Below, piece by piece: positions 1-9,101 of a stretch of 64,000 nucleotides of DNA. This DNA comes from Moesziomyces globuligerus. Taxonomy: Eukaryota > Basidiomycota > Ustilaginomycetes > Ustilaginales > Ustilaginaceae. Position numbers and translations under genes: made by a program. Numbering within the stretch: the first letter of the stretch is position 1; every line of letters begins with the position of its first letter. Under the pieces are notes generated by a model, which was given only the letters and a program-made list of their open reading frames with translations, had not been told where the DNA came from and made no database searches. The DNA lies in NCBI GenBank assembly GCA_030849465.1, contig JARVLF010000023.1, forward strand, positions 1-64,000, read 5' to 3'.

Positions 1-177
1 ACCCTAACCCTAACCCTAACCCTAACCCTAACCCTAACCCTAACCCTAACCCTAACCCTAACCCTAACCCTAACCCTAACCCTAACCCTAACCCTAACCC
101 TACCCTAACCCTAACCCTAACCCTAACCCTAACCCTAACCCTAACCCTAACCCTAACCCTAACCCTAACCCTAACCC
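1..177. repeat. Chromosome-end telomere repeats (CCCTAA)n
   Basis: About 29 head-to-tail CCCTAA units begin at the first base, so the window starts at a left chromosome end whose G-rich strand is TTAGGG. All units are perfect except one five-base unit (CCCTA) at 98-102, which lacks an A. The tract ends in a run of six C at 175-180 that leads straight into unique sequence. TTAGGG telomeres are usual for filamentous fungi and basidiomycetes. Confidence 0.98.
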
Positions 178-2221
178 CCCATGCGGTGGGACTGTCCAGC
201 GCTGTGGGCCGTCTGCCCGGATGCCAACCCATTGCATTGTACAGGTCCACCACGGCTTGCCGCTGCAACTGTGTGGACTGCTTGCTGCTGTTGCCCTGGA
301 AGAGCTGCTTCTGCTCTGCAACAGCAAGCAGCACGTCAAGATCCCTGAACATGTCTTCTTTCTTGATGGTGTGCGTCAGCAGCTGCTGCACTCCTGCTTG
401 TGCAGTGAACAGGTAGCGTGGATCAAGGAAGCGGCTTGCCTTTGCCACTTGCTGCGCCTGCTGCATGGTGGCCGCTTGCACGGTGAGCTCCAGCCGGATG
501 CCGCTGCCCACCTCTGGTGCTGTGCCAGAGACGCGCTCTTTCCACCTCTGCAGTGTGGCAATGCGGTCTTTCACCGTCTTCATGATCATCGGCTGACCTC
601 CCTGCCCGGCACCTGCTGCTCCGGCTTTGAGCAGGTGCGTGAGTTTGGAATATGCCTTGAAATGGGAAATTCCATCAGCACGGTGAGTCCACCGCAGCTC
701 CACACTGCCAAAACCACGGCCAATGCGCAGAGCGCTGGGATACTGCTTGTAGCCGCCCTTCTTTGTTTTGGGTGCAAGCAGCGTGACATGGCCTGTGTCC
801 ACCGTGCAGCCAATGTCAAACACATTGAACGCCTGCATTGGATGCTCTGCTAGCGCAGCTGGATCCAGGAAGCGGTGGATGGGCACCTTGAAGCCGTACG
901 CACCCATGCGTACACTCTGGCAGCCTATGTCCTGCAGCGCCTCCACCAGGATGCTGATCTCCACCCGCAGCTCTCCAAAGGTGAGCGTCTTGGGGTGTTC
1001 AGAGGGGACAAGGATGGCGTGTTGTGGCGGTCCCTGCAGCCGTGCTACAAGGGGGAGCTTGAACTGCCGTTCAAAGCGGAAGACCACCTTGAGCTCGGCA
1101 AAATAGACCCAATTGTCAAAGACGTGCATGTCCTTGAAATCAGGTGCATGGCTGATCAAGGACGCGTAGCAGCCAGCTGGAAAAATCTGAAGCATGCTGG
1201 CAGGAGAAATTGTCACCGCAAAGGAGTCCACATCCGTGTGGACAGGCACGTCCCAGTTGGAAATTGGTGCCATGGCTGGGATAGGCGGGAGTTCTGGAAG
1301 CTGCTCCCCTGTGTCCAGCACCAGCTGGGGTGCAGACGGTGCTTCTGCCTCCTCCTCAGTGGTGTCAAGAGCAGGCAGCAGTACCACAATACCGTCTGCT
1401 GGCATGTCTTGAACATCTTGCAGCTCTAGCGTATGCTGGGGACGTGCTTGTGTTGGTGCCGCAGGTCCTTCTTGGAGAAGGTACGGTAGCGTCTCTCCGT
1501 CTTCTTCTCCATCCAACTCCTGGTCAGAGTCTGTGTTGGTTTCAGGTCCATGTGGAGATAGGCTGGGTACAAGACCAGGAGACGCGTCAATTTCCAGGGA
1601 AATGTCCATCTCCAGTCCATCTCCCTCTCCATCTTGCCCAGACTCTGGCTCTGGATCCACGTCTGGCTCCCGCTCAGAATCAGAGACATGTGTCTCCGCT
1701 GGAAAATCCAAGATTGGGCTTGGAGGCAGGCTGGGCACCAGACCAGAAGACGCGTCAATTTCCTGGAAATTCTCCTCCTCCACATCCGCCTCCGTGCCTG
1801 TTGCCTCTGGGGCCAGTGGTGAGCTGGGAGACGGTGATGCTGTGTGCACGGGTGCTGGGCTTGCACTTGGAGGCGGCAGTGGGGCCAGAGCCTGCGCCAG
1901 CGCTGACGCAGCTGCCACAATGGCTGCTGCTGCGGTCTGCTCTGCCGGCGCTGATTCTGACTGTGCTGGAGCAAAATTTTCTGCTGCTGCAGCGGCTGCT
2001 GCTGTGGGCTGGGACTGTACACCCTGGCACTTACGGATGCCCTGGTGCTTGCGCAGTGCCGCAGCATTCACCACTACCTGGCCGCACTGGCATGCAACCA
2101 GCCCAACAGCAGCAGCAGCCTCCTGACTGACGTGTGCACCGCTGTGCGCCTTGCGCAAATGATTGGTGATGTTTGTTGCCGCATAGGAGAGACCGCAAAC
2201 AGGGCAGGTTGTCCGTGACAT
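1..2221 (-). CDS. Telomere-truncated subtelomeric zinc-finger protein (no stop codon)
   Basis: The minus-strand frame starts at an ATG at 2221-2219, with an in-frame TAG 20 codons upstream. It stays open for about 740 codons to position 1. The N-terminus has a C2H2-like finger (C6-x2-C9 followed by HLRKAH) and, some 25 residues on, a second Cys/His motif (CQCG...LRKH...RKC). An Ala/Gln-rich and then acidic Pro/Ser-rich linker follows, and then about 300 residues of ordinary-looking globular sequence. The last 60 or so codons lie in the telomere and encode Val-Arg dipeptides, then Gly-Leu dipeptides after the short unit at 98-102. Neither of these frames has a stop. Position, orientation toward the telomere and the double-finger N-terminus recall the N-terminal half of fungal telomere-linked RecQ-helicase-like (TLH/UTASa-type) genes. 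No helicase motif is present here, so that link is inference. The gene is a partial copy, probably made by breakage and telomere addition. Confidence 0.72.
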   Translation of the reverse strand, partial: MSRTTCPVCGLSYAATNITNHLRKAHSGAHVSQEAAAAVGLVACQCGQVVVNAAALRKHQGIRKCQGVQSQPTAAAAAAAENFAPAQSESAPAEQTAAAAIVAAASALAQALAPLPPPSASPAPVHTASPSPSSPLAPEATGTEADVEEENFQEIDASSGLVPSLPPSPILDFPAETHVSDSEREPDVDPEPESGQDGEGDGLEMDISLEIDASPGLVPSLSPHGPETNTDSDQELDGEEDGETLPYLLQEGPAAPTQARPQHTLELQDVQDMPADGIVVLLPALDTTEEEAEAPSAPQLVLDTGEQLPELPPIPAMAPISNWDVPVHTDVDSFAVTISPASMLQIFPAGCYASLISHAPDFKDMHVFDNWVYFAELKVVFRFERQFKLPLVARLQGPPQHAILVPSEHPKTLTFGELRVEISILVEALQDIGCQSVRMGAYGFKVPIHRFLDPAALAEHPMQAFNVFDIGCTVDTGHVTLLAPKTKKGGYKQYPSALRIGRGFGSVELRWTHRADGISHFKAYSKLTHLLKAGAAGAGQGGQPMIMKTVKDRIATLQRWKERVSGTAPEVGSGIRLELTVQAATMQQAQQVAKASRFLDPRYLFTAQAGVQQLLTHTIKKEDMFRDLDVLLAVAEQKQLFQGNSSKQSTQLQRQAVVDLYNAMGWHPGRRPTALDSPTAWGVRVRVRVRVRVRVRVRVRVRVRVRVGLGLGLGLGLGLGLGLGLGLGLGLGLGLGLGLG

Positions 2222-2287
2222 ATTGGCTGGCGGAGGGGAGTGGGTGATGTGATGGGCATTGACGGGTGCACATCTCTGCTACTTGCC

Positions 2288-2520
2288 CTTGACGGTCTCC
2301 CTTTTGTAGCTGACCGTCTCTCTGACTGTAGCTGACCGTCTCTCTGACTGTAGCGGACTGTCTCTCTGACTGTAGTGGACCGTCTTCATTTTTGAAGCAG
2401 ACCGTCTTTATTTCTGAAGTGGACCGTCTTGATTTTTGAAGCAGACCGTCTTGATTTTTGAAGCGGACTGTCTTCCTGTGAAATTCAACGCGTCAGATTT
2501 TTGAATTGGACCGTCTTCCA
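2288..2520. repeat. Degenerate 22-bp tandem repeats upstream of the subtelomeric gene
   Basis: About ten imperfect units share the core GACCGTCT (or GACTGTCT). Two subfamilies occur: one with CTCTGACTGTAGC after the core (about 2310-2375) and one with TGATTTTTGAAGC (about 2376-2515). Unit length is 22 bp where clean. The array lies 70 to 300 bp upstream of the ATG at 2221, so it could be that gene's promoter region or a structural subtelomeric repeat. No function can be read from it. Confidence 0.8.
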
Positions 2521-2594
2521 TGAGGGCAGACCAGGGAGCGCTGGATGCCAAGCGCGTCCAAAAGTTGGAAACCCACCGTCAAAAGGATTTGGAA

Positions 2595-2609
2595 CCCTAA
2601 CCCTAACCC
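2595..2609. repeat. Interstitial telomere tract
   Basis: Two and a half CCCTAA units lie in the same orientation as the terminal telomere, 2.4 kb inside the chromosome. The tract separates the tandem-repeat and zinc-finger unit (distal) from the retroelement remnant (proximal). The simplest reading is a former chromosome end to which the distal unit was later added. A retroelement inserted into telomere repeats is the alternative. Confidence 0.9.
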
Positions 2610-3265
2610 AGAAGCAGTACGCTCGCAATTGCTAGAGGAAAGCTTGCAAAATGGCCTCTGATGCGGCGGCCGCCTCCTCCTCAACTCCTCCACCGCCTGT
2701 TCAACCGGCGCGACCACCTCCAGTCGCGACCGCCAACCGAAGGCCACGTCGGCTGATCCTATTGACAACAGAGATGTCGCATCTTGCGCTTGAAGCACCG
2801 GGCCGACCGCCGGACCCTCCAGCGTTTCCGACACCCCCTCCGCTACGCTCTCCAGCGTTGCCGACGTTGATGCCCAATCTGAGCAATAGCGACGACGAAG
2901 AGCTCCCCTTGTTAGGACAGATGGTCCTGAGGAGCCACCGTTGCCGCCAACGGCGAAGCCAGCATCGCCCCTTGTCGCCGCCCCCATCCGACCATTGAGG
3001 ACAAGGTCTTCAACAGTCTTGCGGGGGGTGGTGTGACCCCCCAAATTCCGACGGATTCCGTCGGCTCCCACGCAAAGTCCTTTATCAAAGGGGTGACAGC
3101 TGTCTCACACTGCAAACTTTCTCATGCACGTCATTCCCTTTGATATGCTCTCTCTACCTTTGTGTTGCGCACATGCGCAGCCTCTGAGCGTCGCTCAGAG
3201 GCCCCCTCTCTCTTGTATATATACCATAGATTCTCATGATGCTTTTGGAATCGGACCCTCACTAG
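2610..3265. other. Subtelomeric stretch, possible 5' remnant of the retroelement
   Basis: A plus-strand frame at 2651-2998 starts with ATG and encodes 115 residues rich in Pro, Ala and Ser. It could be a decayed ORF1 or 5' leader of the downstream non-LTR element, but it shows no recognisable domain. Two adjacent inverted repeats follow: GGGGGG/CCCCCC arms at 3023-3042 and an eight-base-arm palindrome at 3048-3064. A TATATATA-like tract occurs near 3215. No endonuclease domain was seen in any frame. Confidence 0.35.
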
Positions 3266-5065
3266 TCAGTTCCAACATACACCCCGGTATTTGGAACTCT
3301 CTCAGCCGCCTCAGATGTCACACTCACCCTGCCTGCCATCACACGGGCCGAGCTGGCCGACGCCCTTCAACACCTCTCCACCAAAGGCGCAGCTGATGCT
3401 GATGCCTTCTCCGCCGGCCCCTTGATTCAATGCTGCAAGAATGACCATTTTGCGGCGTCTTTACTGCGGCTGTACACACAGTGCCTTCACAGCACGTCCT
3501 TCCCCGCCCAATGGAAGCACGCCGTTGCCACTGTCATCCCCAAACCTGGCCCGGGTCGCAATTACAACCTGGCAAAGAACTTCCGCCCAATATCGCTCCT
3601 GTCCATCCCGGGCAAAGTCCTGGACCGCATTCTGCTGTCGCGCCTCGGCCACTTATGCATTCCCAACCTGAACCCCGTGCACCACAGTGCCCTACCTCTC
3701 CATGACTGCTCTACCGCGGTCGCGTCCATCCTTCATCACGCTCGCCAATGGCGCACTGCAGGCCTCAAGGACATCATCGCCACAATCGATGTCAGCGGCG
3801 CTTTCAACCAGGTACAACCCAACTTACTACAAGACTCTTTAACCCGTTTGGGCGCCAGACCTCTCTCAAATGTCATGGCCGGCTGGCTGGGCGGACGATC
3901 CCTCTCCTTCCAATTTGATGGATCAACTTCTACGACTTCATGGCCACTTTCCTGCGGTGCTCCACAAGGATTGCCAATCTCGCCTTTACTATGGACGGCC
4001 TATCTGGATGACTTTTTCAGTAACCGCCCGGACAAGGATTTTGTCACGGACGCCGCCTATGTGGACGATCTCACTGTCTGCGTGGCAGGTAATACTTTGG
4101 AGGACTGCCATTGCCGCCTTTCACAATGGCTCGGCCGCGTTGACCGCTGGACAGCGGCGCGTGATCTGAGCTTAGACAAGCCCGCTTTACTGCAAATGAG
4201 TTCATCGGAGGACGACACACCTGTGCCTGTGACGATAGGCGGCCAGCCCATCATTCCATCACCAACCATCAGGATCTTGGGGGTGCATATCAATCGTTTG
4301 CTTGCCGGACAAGATCACATTGAACTGCGTCTTGGCCTCGCAAAAGAAATCCTCTGGCGTATTACTCGCACCATCGCCTTGAGCCACGCCATCATGGGCC
4401 CCGCGGTCCGCGCTCGCCTCATCCTCTTGATCGTTGATCCTGTCCAGGACTACGGTTGCGCACTAATGCTACCGTTTGGGGACCCACACTCCTCTCTGAT
4501 GGCCCAAATCCAAGCATTTGATCACATGAAAGCGCGCTTTGTCTTTGACCTAAAGCCTGTCGGCACGCGCAACGTTGGCCGGATTGCCCTCCGCCACGAG
4601 CTTGGATGGCTGTCCACACCGCTCCAATGGAAAAAACAGCGCGCAGCGCTCGCTGCTTGCGCCTTAGGTTTGCAAACCAAGGTGGGTACCGCAATCCTCC
4701 ACGCAGCCCCAACCGCCGACAAACTCAGCAACGCGTCTCTCCACACCATCAACGTGCAGCGTGCTGGCAGAGACAGCCCTTTTGCGCTGCTGCATGCCAG
4801 TCTTCGAGTCCTGGCCCCTTCAGTCAAATCTGTCGAGCAAATTCATCTCACAAGCCAGGCGCCCTGGCTTTTCCGCCAACCCAGCATTACAATCACCTCT
4901 ACGGCAGATGCAGCCATTCTTGCTCACAACCAAATCACTCATCGGCGCAATGCGTCGTCGTGGGTGGCATACAGCGACGGCTCACGCCTCAGCGACGGTA
5001 TCGGCGCAGCGGCAGTCCTTTATAGCGCCGACATCGAACTGACATCATGGGGTGCCCAAAGCTGA
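3266..5065 (+). mobile_element. Non-LTR retrotransposon remnant (reverse transcriptase plus start of RNase H)
   Basis: An uninterrupted frame of about 600 codons follows a TAG at 3263-3265. It opens in the helical segment that normally precedes the LINE polymerase (ITRAELADALQHLSTKGA) and continues through the reverse transcriptase fingers and palm. Motif A has the catalytic Asp at 3788-3790 (TIDVSGAF). The CGAPQGLPISP segment precedes the catalytic YVDD box at 4058-4069. The thumb/linker region follows. Near the end SDGS marks the start of an RNase H domain, but only about 30 residues of it remain before a TGA at 5063-5065. The endonuclease is missing, as are most of RNase H and a poly(A) tail, so the copy is truncated at both ends and should be dead. 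An RNase H-bearing LINE of the I/Tad kind is the best guess for its clade. Confidence 0.88.
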
Positions 5066-5541
5066 TCAGCAATGTGGCCAACCATTGCAAACACTGTCAA
5101 CAGACCTGGTCCAGGCTGTGATGGAATGCCAGGCATTGATGCACTGATGATGAGATGAGCTACGGCATCAAAGGAAGCTTGGCGGGCTTGTTTGGCAGGA
5201 CTGAGCTTTGGCATGGCTGAGATGATGTATGCAAAGAGTCCGTGCTATGGGAAGCAACTTTCTATCAGGTTGCTGTTGAATTAGTTGCCTAAAGTTCCTC
5301 TTGAGATGCTTTACAGGTGCAGTGAAATTCCCTGCCAACTTTGCTTTACTCAAGTGCGTGCTTTTGGCTAAATCAACTAAAGCGCGCTCTTTGAACGGCC
5401 CTATTGCAAGTGGCAGGGAAGATCCGGCGAGAAACCTCGTGCAACTGTCTTCTTTCAGTCCTGTAAAGACCGATTCTGGCGCGTGAAGCTTGTTTCGAGG
5501 ACCCTGAGACTAACGTCGTCTCTACCGTGAAAACGCGTTGT
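5066..5541. other. Junction between subtelomere and core chromosome, no gene seen
   Basis: This 476-bp stretch joins the broken 3' end of the retroelement to the first core gene. All frames are broken into short pieces. A minus-strand frame of 64 residues (5020-5214) crosses the junction but resembles nothing I recognise. It includes the 3' flank of the UCS-domain gene. Confidence 0.5.
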
Positions 5542-8310
5542 TCAAGTCACTTTGAGGCAATCGGCCAGTACCTGTAGAAGGCCCTTGCGGGCTTCGTCGA
5601 CGTGGTCTGCATCTTTCGCAGTCTTGCACTGAGCAACGTGGTAGTTGAGCGTTTGTCGCAAGGCCGTCCGCAAGGCATCCCTGTCTAAGCCCCCGCAAGT
5701 GGCAGAGGCGACGGTGGTGTCGTCTTTGATGTGCTGCAGCATGTTCAAGATGACATAGCCGGCGCGAAGGCTGAGATTGATGGCGTTCAGGTGGAAGTGG
5801 GCTTCGACGTCGGCCTCGGATTGAAGCTGGCCTGCGCTGGACGCTCGCAGATCGGCTCGTTCCCACTGGTTGCGCTCATCGTCTTCGGATCGATCGAGCA
5901 AAAGGTTCGACACGAGCACTGGGAAGAGTCTTTCCAGCGAAAGCAAAGCGCGCACTGTGGACCTGGAGTCGGTCACCATGGCCAAGATGGCTAAGCTTGC
6001 CATCCTCGTTGCGAGCGAGGGTTCCCCACCTCCGGCATTGGAGCTGGATGTGGGCTCATCCTGGTCCTTCTCGGCGCCAGCGCGGTTCGCGTATGCCCAC
6101 TCGTCCACCTCCGATAAGCTGACGAGCGTCCTGAGGCGCAGGACGAGTCGCGTCTGCAGAGCGCTCGGGCCTTGCACGTGCCCGATTTCGGCCGGACCAG
6201 CAGCGACAAAGTAGTCGAACACCTCTTCGATCTGGAGCAAATTGACCATGAGTTCGATCCAGGCCCTTCGGAGCATTGCCTTATCCTCTATGAGCAACTG
6301 CTCGCATGCCTTTGCCAGCACTGAGGTTGAGCTGAAGGTTGTCGATGAGTCCTTGGCCGCTTTGTCGGATGCTGCTCTGTCGAGAGAAAAGGCGGCGATG
6401 CTCGAACCGATCTGTGGCGAGAGGGAGGCCAGGTTGGTGAGGGCCAGGAGTGCTTCGAATTGTTGCAGCTGTGACGCAGCCGGGGCCAGTAAGAGGCTGC
6501 AGACGACCGGAGCGACAGATAGGAGTGCATCCTGCGAGGGAAATAGCAGTGAAGGATTGAGAGAGATGAGCAGCTTTGCCAAAGCTTGCATCGGGGCGAG
6601 ATCCTGCGAGGTGACGCTGGCGGCGGATGCTTTTGCGGCGCGAGAAAAGAGCCCCGATGAATCTGGGTCCGGCTGTCCTGAAAGCAAATCTTGAAGGACA
6701 GGTGCAGACAGTGCCAAAGCAGCCTTGAGAGCACCCTGTTGAACTGCTTTGCCGCGTGTCAGGCGATCTTGCTTGGTGAGGAGCGATAGCAAGGCATCTG
6801 CGCACGCCGCTCGAACGCTCTTGCTTGGGTTCACTCTCCAGCCCGGGGCTGGTTGGCGGGCGCCATCTGCGGGAGTAATGGGGGCACGACCGGCAAGCGC
6901 GAGTGCGCAGAGAGTTGCGACGCCGCCGGCCTCCAAGATGGCTGAGCATCTTTTTTCAGCCTGAGGGGTCGATTCGAGCTCGTCATCGTCGTCGGCCTGG
7001 GTGTCGTTCGGATCGGTGTCTTGTGCATTTGCGAACTTGCGAAGACGTTGGATTTGCTTTTCCTCGCTCGTCAGCGTCTTTGGGTATCTAGCGAGGTTGG
7101 AAAGGACCGTGGCAAGACCAAGCTGAAGGGCGCCGTCGAATCTTTGATCGTCCATGTCGACGGGCTTTGAAGCTTGGTCGTTTTTGGGGGCTGCGAGGTC
7201 GAAGCTTTTGCACAGGGCTGCTAGGAGCTTGGAATCGGCTGCAACACATTGTTTGAAAGCTGGCTGCACGGTAAGGTAGGCCAAGGCCTCGAGACAGCCG
7301 AGATTTACGATTCGATCGATTTCTGCATGAACGGCTTGGTCGAGAGGAGGGGAGGTGTGTATTGATGGCGAGCTCGAGCTGCGGGCGAGCAGTTCCATTT
7401 GGATGGCGTCGAAGAGGGAGCGGTCCTTGCGCCTGCGTTCTGCTTTGTCGTGCTGGATCTTGCGGATGTGATGCTGGTGTGATGTTGGCTGTGATGAGAC
7501 CGGCTGGGAGAGAGCCTGGATGTCTTCCGACGCTGTCGCGCGATGGAGCTTGACGTCGGCCAGACCCGATAGGATTGCGACTGCGTCGGACTTGTGCTCA
7601 GAGTCTGAGGAGGTGAGGGAAGAAGTCGAGTTGCGAGGAACGGATGCGATATCGAGCCAATCCAGGAGCGCTTGCTGGCTCGCCAACGACTTGCGAGTGG
7701 CAGCTGAGTTTGCTGCGGAGGAGAGAAGCTCTGCGACGGCCAAAGAGACGAGTTGTTCGTCGGAGAGGGAAAGAAGAGGAGAGGAAGCCGAAGGAGGTAT
7801 CGATGCCGATGCCGTAGCGTCTCGGGTGCAGTGAGGCAAGGCGTTGTTGCAGGCTTCCGGGGCTTGTAGGACGAGATCAAGGACTCCTTCTGCGAGGAGG
7901 ATGTGATGCGCCTCTGTGGGAAGTACGCTGAAGAGCGCGGCAAGGAAGTGAAGCGCGGCAAGCAAGCTGTGCGGAGTGGTGTCGGCGAGTCTGGATCGAA
8001 TGACGGGAGTGAGGAGCTGCGAGATGTTTTCGTCGACGAGACTCTGCTTCGAAGCACGGGCTGGATTGGGAGCTTGCGAGCCCGAGCGCGAAGCGAGTGT
8101 GACGAGCGCAGTGCTACGCGCCTGCTTGAGGGTAGCGAGGGCGAGTTGAGCATCGTTGGCCGAGGAGAGCTTGTCGAGCCGAAGCGAGTGGGAGTTGGAG
8201 AGAGGCACAAAAGCATCCACGAAGGACTGAGCTGTCGCCGTGGAGAGCGGGTCGCCCGAGAGCGAGAAGCGGCGGATCGCGTCCGTCAATGCTTGTGCTT
8301 CTTGTTGCAT
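5542..8310 (-). CDS. UCS-domain (UNC-45/Cro1/She4) myosin chaperone
   Basis: This large alpha-helical protein is about 922 residues from the ATG at 8310, in one exon. The C-terminal 500 or so residues have armadillo-like repeats with the pattern seen in UNC-45/She4 proteins, including FEALLALTNLASL and LRRAWIELMVNLL. These match the conserved 'all TNL' and 'Arg-Arg...Glu...NL' helices of the UCS central and C-terminal domains. UCS proteins bind myosin heads and help them fold, so actin-based transport, endocytosis and cytokinesis are the expected roles. No TPR domain is evident, as expected for fungal She4/Rng3/Cro1. The frame stays open 115 codons further upstream, with ATGs at 8376 and beyond. 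I prefer 8310 because the extra N-terminus is Arg-rich and low complexity. This is the first core gene from the telomere. The family call rests on pattern, not alignment. Confidence 0.78.
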   Translation of the reverse strand: MQQEAQALTDAIRRFSLSGDPLSTATAQSFVDAFVPLSNSHSLRLDKLSSANDAQLALATLKQARSTALVTLASRSGSQAPNPARASKQSLVDENISQLLTPVIRSRLADTTPHSLLAALHFLAALFSVLPTEAHHILLAEGVLDLVLQAPEACNNALPHCTRDATASASIPPSASSPLLSLSDEQLVSLAVAELLSSAANSAATRKSLASQQALLDWLDIASVPRNSTSSLTSSDSEHKSDAVAILSGLADVKLHRATASEDIQALSQPVSSQPTSHQHHIRKIQHDKAERRRKDRSLFDAIQMELLARSSSSPSIHTSPPLDQAVHAEIDRIVNLGCLEALAYLTVQPAFKQCVAADSKLLAALCKSFDLAAPKNDQASKPVDMDDQRFDGALQLGLATVLSNLARYPKTLTSEEKQIQRLRKFANAQDTDPNDTQADDDDELESTPQAEKRCSAILEAGGVATLCALALAGRAPITPADGARQPAPGWRVNPSKSVRAACADALLSLLTKQDRLTRGKAVQQGALKAALALSAPVLQDLLSGQPDPDSSGLFSRAAKASAASVTSQDLAPMQALAKLLISLNPSLLFPSQDALLSVAPVVCSLLLAPAASQLQQFEALLALTNLASLSPQIGSSIAAFSLDRAASDKAAKDSSTTFSSTSVLAKACEQLLIEDKAMLRRAWIELMVNLLQIEEVFDYFVAAGPAEIGHVQGPSALQTRLVLRLRTLVSLSEVDEWAYANRAGAEKDQDEPTSSSNAGGGEPSLATRMASLAILAMVTDSRSTVRALLSLERLFPVLVSNLLLDRSEDDERNQWERADLRASSAGQLQSEADVEAHFHLNAINLSLRAGYVILNMLQHIKDDTTVASATCGGLDRDALRTALRQTLNYHVAQCKTAKDADHVDEARKGLLQVLADCLKVT

Positions 8311-9101
8311 GCTCGGAGAGTCAAGGCGACCATGCCTTGTTGCAACCTTGTTGGGACGGTGTTGCAACGTTGGCATCCGACGCCGAGGCGGAACGAGCGA
8401 GAGAGCACAGGACAGTCGCGAGTCCAACCTCGAGCTCGGATCTCGGAAGTCTCGCTCGCAGTCTAACATGGCCGCCCGTGCGCCAAAGCTACGGCCACGG
8501 AAATTTTTTCTGAGAAAGAGTCTGTGAGGGCGAGGGAGCCTGCGGCGAGCTTTTCGAAGATCCGGAAATTGCGAATGCAAGATGCCAGGGCTCACAGTCT
8601 GCGCAGTCTGGGCCTGGCGTCCGAGGCGGCCGTCTGGGACTGCGCGCCATCCCATGCTCAGTTCTCTGCTTGGCCATCATCCATCATCACGACACCTGCT
8701 ACACCTCATCACCATCCTCCACCGCGCCGCGCCTTGTTCCGTACCCTGCCTGGATGGCTACGCTCGCCCCATAGCTGCCGTCATCAGCCTTGCCATCCGC
8801 TCACCTCTTGGAGCTTCGGCTAGCCGTTCGCCGGCCTTCGGCGCACACGACTGCGCTCTCCACCTTTCCGCCGTGCACATTCATGACGAGTATGGCACAC
8901 TAGTCCCACCCCGTCAGGCGCACCACTGCTCCGCGATCAACTCCTGCCACAGATCCCAGAGCTAGCTGCGACGCTTCTCACCCCATCTCTGCCATCTCAA
9001 AGTCCACGCACGCAGCAGCGTCTCCTCACCACTCCGCGTGGCCCCGCCCAGCTCGTACCCCTTAACGCCTCCGCCGCGAAAGGCCACGCATAATCGCCAT
9101 C
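8311..9101. promoter_or_regulatory. Divergent promoter region, UCS gene and RPC1
   Basis: Roughly 790 bp separate the two divergent start codons. The RPC1-proximal half (about 8690-9100) is strongly pyrimidine/C-rich on the plus strand, as is common for 5' leaders of highly expressed fungal genes. No clear TATA box was found and no other gene is supported. Confidence 0.5.

Noticed and set aside
100..339. Minus-strand frame with a Leu-Gly repeat tail ending at 100
   Set aside because: It is an out-of-phase reading of the same truncated gene. The coherent frame (zinc fingers, globular region) is a different phase and continues to position 1.
1330..2130. Plus-strand frames of up to 266 codons in the subtelomere
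   Set aside because: They are shadows of the minus-strand zinc-finger gene. Composition is repetitive and no domain is visible.
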